Positions 34,210 to 46,650 of a stretch of 64,000 nt of DNA are shown here, in pieces (the first letter of the stretch is position 1; each line of letters starts with the position of its first letter). Source of the stretch: Proales similis (taxonomy: Eukaryota; Rotifera; Eurotatoria; Ploima; Proalidae); assembly GCA_019059635.1 (NCBI GenBank), contig JAGVRJ010000013.1, positions 372,001 to 436,000 on the forward strand, in the 5' to 3' direction. Below the pieces are notes generated by a model. The model saw only the letters and a program-made list of their open reading frames with translations. It made no database searches and was not told where the DNA came from. Made by a program: the position numbers and the translations under genes.

Positions 34210-34687
34210 CTAGCCTCGCACGATCGTGTACTTTTTGGAGCCACAGCAGCATAGACAGCCGCAACACAAGTAGCTGATGAGCGATCCCAACAAACTTAAT
34301 ACTAGACAAATGACGAGAAGCACGACGATCAATATGAGGATATTTATGGGTCGAATATGCTCCATCGAGTCTTTGAAGTTCTCCCACACATCGCTTCTAA
34401 TTGAACAAGTGTTAGCCTTTTAAAGCAGATCTCTTTCTTAGAAGCGCCATTTACTTGGACTGGAACACATAGCTGAACCAATCGCAGCATTGCAGGTTGC
34501 AGCAGTAGTTTTTAACGTCGAAAAAATTTTGATAGCAGTTGTCATGAATGAGACAAGCATCCGTTATCTTTCTGCTCACGTCTTTCGCTCCATCCGCTAT
34601 GTCGTCGAAAATGGAGCGCGACTCGCCGCCAGACACGGCAAACACAATCAGCAGAGTTGCCACCAATGCGAGTTTTTTAAGTGCCAT
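34210..34687 (-). CDS. Shisa-like (STMC6-type) small single-pass membrane protein, copy 2
   Basis: Exons 34687-34455 and 34396-34210 encode 139 aa. Signal peptide (KLALVATLLIVFAVSGG), ectodomain with ACLIHDNC and NYCCNLQCC (C-x5-C-x10-CC-x3-CC), linker HIRPINI, TM segment (ILILIVVLLVICLVLSLLG) and tail with CCGCLCCC ending KYTIVRG. It shares with copy 1 the cysteine spacing, RPINI before the TM, the tail motif KY-x-V and an intron of the same phase just after the ectodomain, so the two arose by tandem duplication. The ectodomain has an extra acidic stretch after the signal peptide. The tail cysteines are candidates for palmitoylation (inference). Confidence 0.75.
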
Positions 34688-35783
34688 ATTGTAAATTCAC
34701 TTCCTAGAATCAGCTCTCAACTATCTAAAATCAAAATAAAATGCATCACCATCGCTCGTTGAGCAGATTTCGGCCGCCTTGAAAAGCCTACTCAACGCTG
34801 GCCAAACACGGCGTCACTAACTTAAACAACACTAACTCACACAAACTCTATCTTCCACCCTATTCATACAACTTGCTATATGGTGGCCAGACTGTAATAA
34901 TAAATGCTAATGCTTGATTGCGGCTCGACTGGCCCCGTATGTGTACAATATCAGACGGCGGTCTCACTAGATGGATGCGCTTCTTTCCCTGCCTACTAAG
35001 TAGCTGCTTATGCTGCGCTCTCAGCTAAAAACAGCAGAGCGCGTCAAACAACCGCACTAATCTAAGCAAATAAAACGATTTTCTCGCCTTGAACGCTCGT
35101 CCTTGCTTCCACATGCAAACGTCTAATGGTCGGCCAATATCGGAGATAAATTTCAATAATTCTAGTACTGCTTCTAAGACACTTGTCATTGAGCCTTTTG
35201 AAGAGGCCAAGCAAAGAAGCGAGGGAGCGCTCAAATCAAGCAAAATAAAAAAATCATTCATTGAACGTTTCATATTCTATCAAAAGCTTCACTCCACCCC
35301 GGGTACTCGAATATTAAAATGAGAATGCACTTGCTCAGTGCTAATTTGCTTAAAACACTCCAGGCTAACTAAGACCAACCAAGAACTTAGACCAACTAGC
35401 TCCTAAGAAAAGGGAAACGTCTAATAGAAGTAGCTGGAGTGCAGCTGGCTCATTGCTAAGTGTTAGATACCTGTTCGTTGAACTTGTTCGTGACCCTTTT
35501 TCGCTTCATTAAGCAGATTAATACAAGCCTTTCCTTAGCCAATGTTTGCTCGCCCATTTCATCACTAAGGCACCATAACCACGTTCGTTTAGGCCATGTT
35601 TTATGCGAAACCAATAGATTGCCGTGTCTCTTTCAGTCCATATTTACGATATATTTTATTTATTTGAACAGCGAAACAATTTAATTCGGTTCATATTTCT
35701 CGTCCGATTTGATTAAACACTCGCTAACGTGATTGTGTTTCTGTGCCGCAGCCATTCTGACGACTAAAACTCGCCCATTAAGT
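34688..35783. other. non-coding interval between Shisa-like copy 2 and GRHPR
   Basis: Open frames on both strands around 35025-35322 overlap one another and resemble no family; neither is called. GRHPR 3' flank: minus-strand AATAAA at 35655-35660. Confidence 0.4.
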
Positions 35784-36874
35784 TCAATATTTAACTTGGT
35801 GAACCAGCGGTCGTTCAAACAACCCGTTTAAAAGGTTTTCTGCGGTCAAAATGCCCATTCTGAGCCTTGTCTGGATTTCAGCCGAGCAAATGTGCGGGCT
35901 GATGACGCAGTTTGGAAGAGTGAAAAGCTCGTGGTCGGCGGGCAGCGGCTCGGGGTCGGTGACGTCGATGCCTACGAGAAGGAAGCAGCTTGAGACTGAG
36001 GAGGGCTGGTGCCGAGTGCAAGAGACATCTCACCCGCTGCCCGAATGAGGCCAGTCTTGAGCGCCTGGAAGAGGTCGTGCTGGTCCACCACCGAGCCGCG
36101 CGACACGTTGATGAAGATCGCCGACGGTTTCATCGTCGAAAAGCGAGCCAGGTTGAAAAATTTGTGGGTGTCTTGACTGGCGGCGCAGGTGCAGATGAGA
36201 AAGTCCGACTGGGCCAAGAGGGAGTCGAGATCGACCAAGTCGATGTCTTTGGCGTCCTGGTTGGGCCGGCGGTTGTGGTAGATGATGCGGGCGGGCTTGA
36301 AAGGCTTGATGCGCTCGGCCACAGCAAGGCCGATTCGGCCCATGCCGAAAATTCCGACGGTGGAGCCGGCCAAGCCCGGTCCGCACATCCAATCGATCGA
36401 CCACGAGGACCATTTGCCCTTCCTGGCGAGATCGACCGCCTCGCTCACCCTTCGCGATGTGTTGAGTAGAAGAGCGACCGTGAACTCCGCTGTTGCGTCG
36501 GTCAGCACTCCTGGGGTGTAGCCGACTCGAATGTTTCTCTTCTTACACTCTTCTAGGTCAATGTGGTCATACCCGACCGACACGGTTGCGATCACCTTGA
36601 AATAATTATTCGATTTTTCCTTTTCGATTTAGAATGTTTTTACCTTTAAATTTCTGCCAGCTTGGTCTAAAAGCTCTTTGTCTACTACAACATTTGGAGC
36701 CAATATCAATGCATTACATCCCGATACCATTTCCAACAATTCGTCTCGGATTAACGGCCATTGTGTGTTGATTATCTTATCAATTTTGGGATGTGTACTT
36801 AACATATTAACAGCTTCTTGAGTTAAGGGTATCGTTAATAAAATTTTATTCCTATCCATGCTCGAGCAGCTCAT
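35784..36874 (-). CDS. GRHPR: glyoxylate/hydroxypyruvate reductase
   Basis: D-isomer-specific 2-hydroxyacid dehydrogenase that reduces glyoxylate and hydroxypyruvate with NAD(P)H in the cytosol. Exons 36874-36644, 36595-36034 and 35971-35784 give 326 aa (human 328). Conserved elements: [31 protein letters not shown], the Rossmann motif [30 protein letters not shown] with the catalytic Arg, DVTDPEPLP with Glu272, and VISPHICSA with His291. ATG 36874 is used; a second in-frame Met 15 nt downstream (MDRNKILL) may be the real start. Exons 2 and 3 are visibly GC-rich at third positions while exon 1 and the flanks are A/T-rich. Confidence 0.95.
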
Positions 36875-37594
36875 TCGTTTTTGATATTTGAAATGCTTGG
36901 AAACCAACTATCTCTCTATTTATTTAAACATAGACTTATACTCGGCCTTTAAATTCTAGCTTCCAGATTTTATGGACCAGATTTTTATTTTATTTCATTC
37001 GTTGGTTCCCATTCTTTTGTTTTAAAAATTTTCTATTAGCAATCGAAGCTCTTTTTTAGTACTTGTTTAGCTTTTAGTCGATTTCAACATGATTCTCCCC
37101 ACAAAAATTTTATTATGAATTGTTCACGGCAAAAGGCCGTTAATTTTCTCTTATCAATTTACACTTTATTCTTTTTTGTTAAGCAGCTAGGCCATTTCCC
37201 AAGTTTTGTTCAACTACCTAGAAGATTAAGAGGCGAGAAAAATGTTGACAACAATAAGAATTATTCTCCATGGTTTGTGAGATTGAGCGCGCCTATTTGC
37301 AACTTATTTATGCATGCGCTCGTCAGGCCGTTGGATAAAATGATGGCTTCTACTCATTCGCTTGCACACTAACATCACACTCGCACATAAGCATTCACAT
37401 AAGCCAGCATCTTCAAGTCGTATTCACGACAACCCGCAGTACAGAAATAACAAAATTTTCGCCCAATTCGAAAGAAAGATTTAGAAAAACGGCGATTGAA
37501 ACTTTCTGTGCAGGTTGAGCGCGCAAACTAGTTCTAACGCTTGGTCGGCTGTTTGACAGTTTGTTTAGAAATTCGGCAAGGTGATTTGTTGATA
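36875..37594. promoter_or_regulatory. 720-bp divergent intergenic region GRHPR / TUT4-7
   Basis: Very A/T-rich, no coding similarity. Holds the promoters of two divergent genes; no TATA box or other element stands out. Confidence 0.4.
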
Positions 37595-40500
37595 ATGAAT
37601 GGAAAAGGAAACGAAGCAATCACAGAAGGCGGCACCAACAGCAGTAGTGCCAGCGGGCCTCCAAATGAGAATGCAGCCAAAGCCAAGAAAAAGAACAAGT
37701 CGGTGAACGAAAGCTTCAAGCCAGCGGCGTCACAAAAGCGGCACAAAAATTACAAGAACACTCAGCGTGGAAAACAGCCTGGGTTAAATGAAGTCCGCAT
37801 AGCCGAGTCGCAGAATGAGTTGAATTTAGCGCCTCTTTCGTCTGCCCAACGTTTGAACAATCGTTCCAAATCAGAGTCAGAATCAGCCCAAAACTCGCAG
37901 TTCCTGCATACAGTTGCCGGAGGAGTGTCAAAGGCGCAATTCTTCAAGAAACAAAACCAGGCTAAAAGCAAACAGATGAACTTTCCAAGCAGGGTAGACG
38001 AAATACCGGAAGGAAAGCCGCAGTCTTTTCCCACCGTGCACAAATCAGTAACTGTTTCGGTTCTCGTTCCCAATCTGGCCTCTGGCTCCAGCGAAGAAGC
38101 AAATGATGTTCTTGTTCAAGAGCTGAACAAAAGTTTTATTTTCAAAATCAAGAAGGTGATTGGTGACAGAAAGTGACTGTCTTATTCGAATTTTAACTTT
38201 TTTGACCAAGGGAGCTAAGACAGGCGATAATGGCAAATTCAGATGCAATCTTTGCAACTATTTTTGCAATTCAATCGATTTTGCGATGAAGCACATGAAT
38301 GGCACTATTCACAAGATGAATCTAGAGGTAGGCGCTGATCACCTCGCAAGGCAGCCCCAAGGCTCTACAATCCAATTTGAATAGAGTCTGCAGTTCGAAG
38401 TTCATATTAAAAAGCTCGAAATGCCGGATGAGAAGAAACTCGAAGAGCTAAGTGCCGACTTGGTCGATTTCTACTCTAACTATGTCCTTCCTGCGAGTCG
38501 GATCAAGAGGGCGTACGAAATTTTCAACATTTTCAAGCAAAGATTCATTGAAAAATATCCAAGTAAGCTGATCCGATTGTCCTGAAGTTATAACTTCACA
38601 TCAAGTCCGAACTCTTGTTTTATAAATTATTCGAATTGAAACTAGACGCACATGTCTCGATGTTTGGTTCATTTGTTCACGGAATCTGCTTGAAAAGCTC
38701 GGCATGCGACATTTTGGTCGAAATTGAACACACAAATCCTTTGGAACTTGTGCGTGATATTCTCAAACAAATGGACAGTTCGTATGAACTAAGTCGAGTA
38801 GACGACAAGGGCCGAGCAACGCTCTTGTTCATGAACAGCCCTGGTGACAAACTCAAATTCTGCTTCTACACGCGTGTCTACACACTCGCTCCTCGAACCA
38901 ATTTTTTGATCAGGACTTATGCAATGCTCGATGCTCGTGTGCGCGTCCTAGCCTTTTGCTTCCGATATTTGGCGCAAATGGCCAAATTAGACGATTTCGA
39001 AGCAAACACCCTTCCGCCCCATACTTACATCTTGATGGTCATTTACTTTCTACAGTCACTGCAGCCGCCCGTGCTGCCGGTGCTGCATGAAGTTTTCGCT
39101 CTAAAACAACCAGGAAACGAAAACAAGGCGGCCAACTTCAAGTTTGACCCGATTCGTAACTCAGCGCACTGGAAATCATTCCAAAGAGATTTAATCAATT
39201 ACTCAAACGGTTCCAGTTGGAAAAGTCTAAACCAGGACACTCTTGGCGAGCTCTGGCTCAAACTGCTCACATTCTACTCCATAGACTTTTGCTTCAAAAA
39301 AACCCTGATTTCGGTGCGACACTCGCAAGCTCTTTCAAAAGCAAATATGAAAATGTTTACCAAGAAAATTGCCATTGAAGATCCGTTCTATCCCAATCAA
39401 ACCCTCTCACGTAACCTTACCGCTCAGACCAACAAGTTTATTCTGACCGCCATTGCAAAGTCTTGCCTTTACTTTGGAGAACTTGTTCAGCCAAAAGAAG
39501 CTGATGCAAACCCAACGAACAGAATGAAAATCATCGAAAAACTTATGCTGGATACAGGACTAAAGGAGAGCAATCGAAACAATAGCGGCGAAGAATTTGA
39601 GAGCGATCGAGAAAGTAGCGAGCATGACGACTCTACGCCCATCGACGATCAAGACGGGGAAGTCTACGCTGATGAAAACGAATGTGACTTGGAAGAGTTT
39701 GAAGAGATTGGCGAGAGTGAACATGAGACTTCGTTCTTTGGATTTGGACTTGAGAATGTTCAAGTCAATGAGCTGCTCAATCCCAAGCCTTCAAAGGTCG
39801 AATTGATCAGCTCATTTTCTGATTTATCAGTCAGTCCCAAGCCCAAGTCAACCTTCTCAAAGAAAGAGGATATCATAAGTGAATGCTTGAGCGAGATCCT
39901 CGATCGAGTAGTTGACGAAGTTACTCTCAACTCACCGCCGGGCGTGGTCCTTATCAAGCTTAATGGTCAAGTTGGAAACCACAGGAACCTTAAATTCAAT
40001 GCCAAGTCCATGAATTTGTTGTTGGTGAGTAAAACTTTAATTCGACTAATTGATTCCGGGTTTAATATGCTTTTACGGGTGATCAGTCCTTGCCCAAAGT
40101 TTGCACCCATTGTAATAAAGAAGGGCACTTGGCAAACGATTGTCCTCTAAATCAATTGCCCGAGTTGGAAAAGCTGCCAAGTATGACTGAAAAATGGCGC
40201 CAAGTACTGGACAAAGTATGTCAGCTGATCATGGAAGACAACCTACAAACCAAACAAGAAGAGCTGGACCGTCGCAACCTTCTTGAACGGATCAGGCATA
40301 TTGTGAAGCAAAAGTATCCAGATGCACAGCTTTCCCTCTTCGGCTCATCGAACAATGGCTTTGCGATGAAGAAAAGCGACCTAGATATCTGCATGACCTT
40401 GGAGAACTTTCCCAACACTGCCAAAGAGACACTGAACTTTAAGCGAATAATTCGTAATATCGGTGCACTGTTCAGACGTGAGCCAGACTTGGACATGATC

Positions 40501-42338
40501 GAGGAGCGTGTTAGCGCCAAAGTTCCAATAGTCAAATTCCGTCACAGAAATACCATGATCGAAGGTGACATAAGCCTGTACAACACGCTCGCGTTGCAGA
40601 ACACAGACTTGCTCCGTTCTTACGTTGAGATCGACTCTCGAACGCGCACGTTGGGCCATATGGTGAAGCACTTTGCCAAGACATGCCGCATTGGTGACGC
40701 ATCGTGCGGCTCTTTGTCCAGCTACGCTTACATAGTGATGATGCTTCACTATCTTATGAACACAAGCCCACCAGTACTTCCATGCCTACAGCGACTGAAT
40801 CGAGACAAATTGCCTCAAGAAGACACCACCGTTATGATTGACGGCTGGGACTGCTGGTTCAACCGCGACCTTCATAAACTTAAAGAGCTTTGGCCCGAGC
40901 ACAACACAAATACCCAGTCGATTGGGGAGCTCTGGCTCGGTTTCCTCCGCTACTATACTGAGCAGTTCGACTGGGAAAATAAGGTTGTTTGCATTCGGTA
41001 CAAGAATCCGATTGATCGCAAAGAAAAGAACTGGACTAAGCACAGGATGGCTATTGAGGATCCTTTTGAGCTCAGCCACAATCTGGCGGCTGGCGTCTCG
41101 CACAAAAGTAAGTTACGAAGCAAACTGTCAAACGAGGCTTTATTCCTTACATGACTAACTTTAAAGTGGCCCTCTACATTCTGCGCTCGTTCATTAAAGC
41201 TCGTACCTTATTCGGCCAGGTTGTGTTCGATTTCGAACCGAACGAGACTCGCTTCAACATCGAATACTTTTTCAATCCAAAGTCTCTGGTGGAAGGCAGC
41301 CCTCCGATGGATAGAAACTGTTTCACTTGCTTCAAGATCGGCCATCAGACCAAAGATTGTCCTCTGGCTAACCGTCGGAAAAAAGAGAAAACCGTAAATG
41401 GGGAGCAGGACGATGCTGCAATAATTTGCTTCAAATGCAACGGTGTAGGCCATAAAGTAAAGGATTGCAAAATGGAGACGCGTCAGAGAATGGGTGAAAT
41501 CATTTGCTATAATTGCAACAAGACCGGCCATGTAGCACGAGATTGTCCGGATATGAATTCAATTCGACAGCAGAGCTACATAAACCGCTTTGTTCCGATG
41601 ATGCCAAGCAACTTAACTCACTTTAAGTATCCACCGGCCCAAGTGCCGCCGCAGCCACCGATGCTAGCATTCATCAATCAAAACAATTCACCTCATCAGC
41701 ATATTCACCACAGCCACCACCATCATCCTCATCAACCCTTGAACAGCCCGATTGTGATTCAAGCTGGCGAGAACGTGAAACTCTTGGTAAATAAGAACAC
41801 GTCGGCTGCGTCCTCGGCTGAGTTCCACTCAAACCATCAATGGACCGTGAATTCCTACGAACATCAGATGCCGTTCTATCTTCCTAAAAATAGATACCAC
41901 GCGCAGGCGATCCGTAAAACTGACTCGGTAAGTCTGATTGCCAAGCCACATTTCTGATTAAAATTCATATCAGATTGACCGACGCTGACCTAAGCAGTCG
42001 AGGTGTCGAAAGCAAAAGCTAGATTATATTCAAAGCATTTAAGTCCTAAGGTAGACTTCTCCCTAATCAGACAATTAACCAAAGTTATGTTTGAGAATTA
42101 TCGTTTCAGTCTATCATTCGTCAAGTCGACTCATCTCATCTCTCGATTTTTTACTTTTCGTCCCATAATAATTACGCTTTTAATTTAATTTCAGAAGAAA
42201 GAGCCGAGCGTAAGCGGCAACGACGATCATTTGAACATGATCAAGAGTCGACACAACTCCTGGAACGCCGAATCAGTCACTGTCGAAGCATTCAAGCAAA
42301 CGAAAAAAAACAAGTCGAAAGGCGCAGCCAACTACTGA
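37595..42338 (+). CDS. TUT4/TUT7 (ZCCHC11/ZCCHC6) terminal uridylyltransferase
   Basis: Adds 3' uridines to mRNAs and, in animals with Lin28, to pre-let-7. Exons 37595-38155, 38211-38327, 38385-38562, 38646-40024, 40087-41107, 41167-41927 and 42195-42338; about 1,386 aa. Order: basic disordered N-terminus (1-187); C2H2 finger (CNLCNYF...HMNGTIH, about 200); degenerate nucleotidyltransferase/PAP half (GSFVHGICLKSSACDILV, about 290-740) in which the first and third catalytic Asp are lost; CCHC knuckle (CTHCNKEGHLANDC, about 751); active half with GSSNNGF, SDLDICM and IEGDIS (about 831-906); then three CCHC knuckles (about 1138, 1174, 1200). Ends in a low-complexity His/Pro-rich tail. Pre-duplication relative to vertebrate TUT4 and TUT7, so no symbol is given. 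Confidence 0.93.
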
Positions 42339-42830
42339 TCGTGCTCGCTTTCTTTTGTGTCATACTTCTATTTTCCGAGCTTCACTCCGACTTGTAAATA
42401 GTCCATTCTTATCTTTCATCGCGTATACAATCATGTGTTATAACTGTCCGTGCGACAATCTGCTAAACGCCTTGCCTAGGAGCCTATTTCTTGCGACTCT
42501 TTCCGCCGATTACCTGTAACTTAGTACCATTTTATCCCTTCATCTCTATATTGCACATCGTAGTTCTTTCTCTGTCTCTTTGCAATCATTAAGTTGCATT
42601 TAACCCGTTGAGGAAATGAGCTCGGGACAAAGTGTACAAATTTATGGTTGCTTTACAGATTTTTTTTAATGAGAATAGAGAATTAAGTGTTAAACAGCTT
42701 TTGCTTTTTGTCTAAGAAACAAATCCAACAAGTTCACACGTGCTCTTTTTAAAAACATCAAATTTGCTCAATTCATAGTTCTATCAACAGTATTGTAATT
42801 CAGCTGGAAATTCGGATTAATGCTAGCATA
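42339..42830. other. convergent 3' flanks of TUT4/7 and REXO1
   Basis: No coding similarity. No AATAAA found on either strand; a minus-strand ATTAAA (plus-strand TTTAAT at 42665-42670) could serve REXO1. Confidence 0.35.
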
Positions 42831-45023
42831 TTAATAATTGGCACAGTTATTTCCTTGAGAGCCGGTGCTCTTTTCGATCATCATATCGAGCTTACTGTTG
42901 GTTTTACTTTTGACGCATATGGTCTTTCCGACCTTGCACTTCATATCCTCGGCAACTTTCCACAGCATGAGCTCAACGCATGCGCTTGCGTCTTCTTTGG
43001 AATCATGTCCAGCATCTGCAATCGACAAATTATTTTTTCTTTTTATTTTTTCTTTTCATTTGCTTTTTAAAGTGAAGACAAGCCTACCGTTTTCTTGAAT
43101 TATTTTCTGAAGATAATCAGCCATGAGATTTCGCAAAGCTCTTTTGAATGGTGCGCCCATCTTATGGGGAAAGATCACCGAAGTGTCGATTACTTTGCGA
43201 TGAATCAGTTTGAGAGCTTTTAAATCACTCTCCAGGCTGTGTCCGATCAGAATCGAGTCTTTGTCGATTATATCCATTAGCTCGCTCTGTACCTTCCCAA
43301 GGCTTTTGCTTCCGAATTTGAACGAGTCTTCGGTTAGACCGCTCCATCTGGTGTTCATATCGAGTATGCATCCGCTAGGCTGAACAATTGCCTCGTACAC
43401 TTCCCTGTATTTGATATCAATCACGCTCACTCGAGCGAGCTCAAGGCCTTTGGTTGTGTAGCACATTTCACAGTCGAGAGCGAAAATGTTGTCGGCTGTT
43501 TTGCGACTTGCTTTAGTCGAGTCAGATTCTACAAATCCTTTCAAATTCCGTCCTGTTCCGAGGCCATCGTAATCACCGTCATAAACGTGTTTACCACTTT
43601 GACACCCAACGCTGTCTGCATCGCCGCCGCAACATGAATACTTTTGCACGGTGAATTTGTCAACACGCTGACTTCTCAGCTTTCCCCAATGGTGAACACA
43701 TTCATTGTTTTTATCGTTATAACTGAAGTTCTCGGGATCGAGCTCGAAGCTTAATGGACATCTTTTGCATTTTCTTATTAAAATTTTGTCGCCTTTGAGA
43801 ACCACTTGGCTTTCAGCTTTGGCCTTGAAACCTGGAATATGAGCAAGTTGCTTGCTCTTATCACTCCAACTCGGAAATCCGTTCTGCTCTAGTTGCCGTT
43901 CATTCAAAACGTATTGACAAAAAATTTCGTATATTTTCTCATTCGACAACTCTTGGAGTGCTACAGGCCGGCGACGAATTACAGAATAGCTTGTTCGACC
44001 TGCTTTAGAACCGGCAATGATTGACTCGTGAGAGATGGTCTTATTTTTCGTATCAGAAGTTGATGGATTGTTCTTTTGTCCGGTTTGGTCGCGAATTTTC
44101 CTCACAAGATTAGCCGCAAGATTTAAATAAATGGCCTTGGTTTTGGACCGATCATATATTGACTTTTCCTGATCAGCCGCCTCTTCGCATGCTTTTTCAG
44201 TGCTTTCACATAAATGCCGCCCGCTTTCAAATATAATCGCCAAATAGCGGCGCCGCACCGCCAATGGAACCCGCAGGCTACCTCCGTCAAGCTTAAGACA
44301 AGGAGTTCCTGAAGCTGATGTTTCAGATTTGTTCACTGTTTTCATGCCGCCTTTTGCATTACTTGTCACCTTTCTCATGTCTGCAGAAGTTGGCACTTGC
44401 TTGTTCATATATTCATATCTCTTGAGCATTTGCTGGCTCAGAGATAAACGATTGAATGATTTGAAATCAAACTTCCCCTCTTGGTTAGGAGACGAATGCT
44501 CGCATTTTTGTTCGTCTGTATTTACTTGGTCAGTTTGATACGAGGTCAAGGTGGGTTTAGTTTGCTTGGAGTCGGAAAGGCTACCATTCGAGATGGAGGG
44601 TTTTTTCAAGCCAATCTCACGCCTCATTTTCTTAATATCGCTCAGAGATGAAGCATTTATCTCGGCCGGGGGACGCTTCGTGCCTCGCGTGCCTGCTGAC
44701 TCGGTGGCTTCCGCAGTCTTAATAAGTTCGTTCAGTGACTCTATTTGCGCGGTTAATCCCTCTTTGAGTTGGCTCGGGTCTCTGTCACTCTTGATCAGCT
44801 GCTTGACTTGCTCGAGTGCATCAGTCAATTTTTCAAGTGCTCCAGAATCTTCAGCTTTGAGCTGACTCGAACAAGAGTCCGAGCGGGGCTCATAAGCAAG
44901 GACCGTGGTTGTCTCGTTTACATGAGAAAACTGACAATAAGGTCGATTGCAGCTGAGACTCTTGTTTGACTGTGAATGATTTGGACATCTCAAACTTTTG
45001 AACAAGCCAAGAGAAGCAAACAT
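42831..45023 (-). CDS. REXO1: REXO1-like RNA exonuclease (DEDDh family)
   Basis: Two exons, 45023-43088 and 43015-42831; 706 aa (human 1,221). The N-terminus carries a CCCH-like cysteine/histidine cluster (residues 13-34, CPNHSQ...CNRPYCQFSH), the signature of REXO1/EloA-BP1. A Lys/Ser-rich middle follows, then a conserved zone (VLKGDKILIRKCKRCPLSFE) and the exonuclease domain: ALDCEM (Asp/Glu, about 513), TRWSGLTEDSF, GHSLESDL (about 597), DTSVIFPH, and DAGHDSKEDA with His649 and Asp654. All DEDDh residues are present. The intron (72 bp) interrupts the Asp646 codon just before the catalytic His. Expected 3'-5' RNA exonuclease, nuclear. Convergent with TUT4/7. Confidence 0.92.
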
Positions 45024-45730
45024 TAGGCTGTAAAGATTAGACTTTGGAAGGCTTTGACTCCTTTATTTCCAAAGTGCCCTTGCTAATTATCTGAAACAAA
45101 CATGGAGCCCAGACATATGAATAAACTTAACATTAATCAAAGCCCGAACAGCAACCACAGTTTATATACGCAAATCACAAAACAGTTGCTTTTTTGTTGG
45201 GATTAAACGAAGCTTGAGCTTGGTTTTGAGTTTTTTTGGAACTAGTAGTTCTAGAGCATGAACAAAATTAATGATAAACCTAATATATAAACAATAAAAA
45301 GATAAAATAATGTCTAGGTTCTGTTGAGACTGTGACCCTGACTTAATCAAAGGTGTTGGGTATAGATGGAGCTCAACAGTCTATTGTGGTTATTCATTCG
45401 ACGTCAGTTATGTAGCACTACTTGATGCCACTTTGTTTGTAAAACGACCATAATCATTTTGATGTTCTATTAGTCGGCTTAATTTTACCGATTATTCCGA
45501 CAGACACGCTTGAGTGATGCTCCAAATGACTAATTTCACTCGAAGTTAGCTTTTGAGTTTTAAAGGTAAACCAAACATTAAACAGCCAAAGGCGAGAACC
45601 AGGGCTCAAGAAATCTGAATCAAATTGTTCATGTTCACTTGTTGAATTATTGAGCTGTGCGCTTTAGCTTTCGTTTTTCTTGATAACTTGTATTTCACAA
45701 TTATTTTGAGAATATTTTGCCTTTTTTAGG
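45024..45730. other. divergent interval REXO1 / CRIB-protein gene
   Basis: A/T-rich and non-coding as far as visible. A pyrimidine tract followed by TTTTTTAGG lies directly before the ATG at 45731 and looks like a splice acceptor. Confidence 0.4.
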
Positions 45731-46526
45731 ATGGGAGACCAGTCGGAATTTTTAAGCACTGATAATCGGCAGAGTCAAAAGAAAAAAATTCGAAACTTGG
45801 CAAAAATGAGCACAAAAACCTTGGGCTCAAAACTTGAGCCCATTAAAACTAAGGTTAATTCTCAGACAGAGGGTCGAACAGAGGCATCTATCATCGATCG
45901 CACCAAATCGATTCGATCACGATTAAGATTTAGAAGAGGATCGAGACGTGAGAAAATAACGAGCATAAGTTCGCCAACTGACTTTAAAGTAGTTCAGCAT
46001 ATCGGTCTGAATGAAACAATGATTCAGACCGTGAAGGTTATTACTTTCAAATTTTGCTGGTGAAATGACAAGCTTAACTTCAATCTTCGAAAAGCTAAAA
46101 AAAGCGGCCAATTCTGATAAAGAGGAAGAGGGCCTGTTTTTGGATTCGTCTGACACTGTTTCAACTGCGTCCTATTATCCTAAATATGAAAGAAACTCCA
46201 CCAAAAGTATAAAATGGCTGTTAATTGAATGCATCAATTCATCTACTTCAATTTCCAGACCCGTCATTTATGCCGCATGAGAATCACGATTACATGCTGA
46301 GCATAAAGTCGGAAGTGCTCGAACGTCTCAAAAGCCAAACAGACAAGCGTCATGCGCGATATATATCGAGTAAGTCGCAACTGTTACGCATAAAAAGACA
46401 AACTCATTGCTTAATTAAGGCTCCAGATCGGAGGACGAACCTTCGGGATTAAGCCAAAACGATGATGAAAATGCCGTTCATCAGCCAAATGAACCACATT
46501 TATTGTCAAGTCATAACCATAATTGA
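45731..46526 (+). CDS. small CRIB-motif protein (Cdc42/Rac effector-like), 211 aa
   Basis: Exons 45731-46036, 46095-46206, 46259-46369 and 46420-46526, GT-AG with consistent phases. A basic N-terminus (KKKIRNLAK; RSRLRFRRGSRR at about 65-76) precedes a CRIB-like motif ISSPTDFKVVQHIG at about 81-94. The consensus is ISxPxxFxHxxHVG; here the first His is Val, the second is kept. The C-terminal half is acidic/Ser-rich (SDKEEEGLFLDSSD; EDEPSGLSQNDDENA) and ends HNHN. This layout resembles small Cdc42 effectors (CDC42SE/Borg-like), but the family is not certain. The gene is followed 124 bp later by WASP on the same strand. Confidence 0.6.
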
Positions 46527-46577
46527 TCAAGATCAAACACGAGCAAGTCCTCTCCTGAATTATGAGCGCTCGGCTTC

Positions 46578-46583
46578 AATAAA
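46578..46583 (+). terminator. AATAAA after the CRIB-protein gene
   Basis: 52 nt past the stop at 46526 and 68 bp before the WASP ATG at 46651. Confidence 0.45.
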
Positions 46584-46650
46584 GAATTGACGGAAGAGAA
46601 TTTAGACTTTAGAACAGAACGAGCTTTTTGTTTAAAACCAGATCTTTGCT

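Noticed and set aside
35025-35322. Opposed frames of 77-82 codons between Shisa-like copy 2 and GRHPR
   Set aside because: They overlap each other on opposite strands and show no motif; at most one could be real and neither has support.
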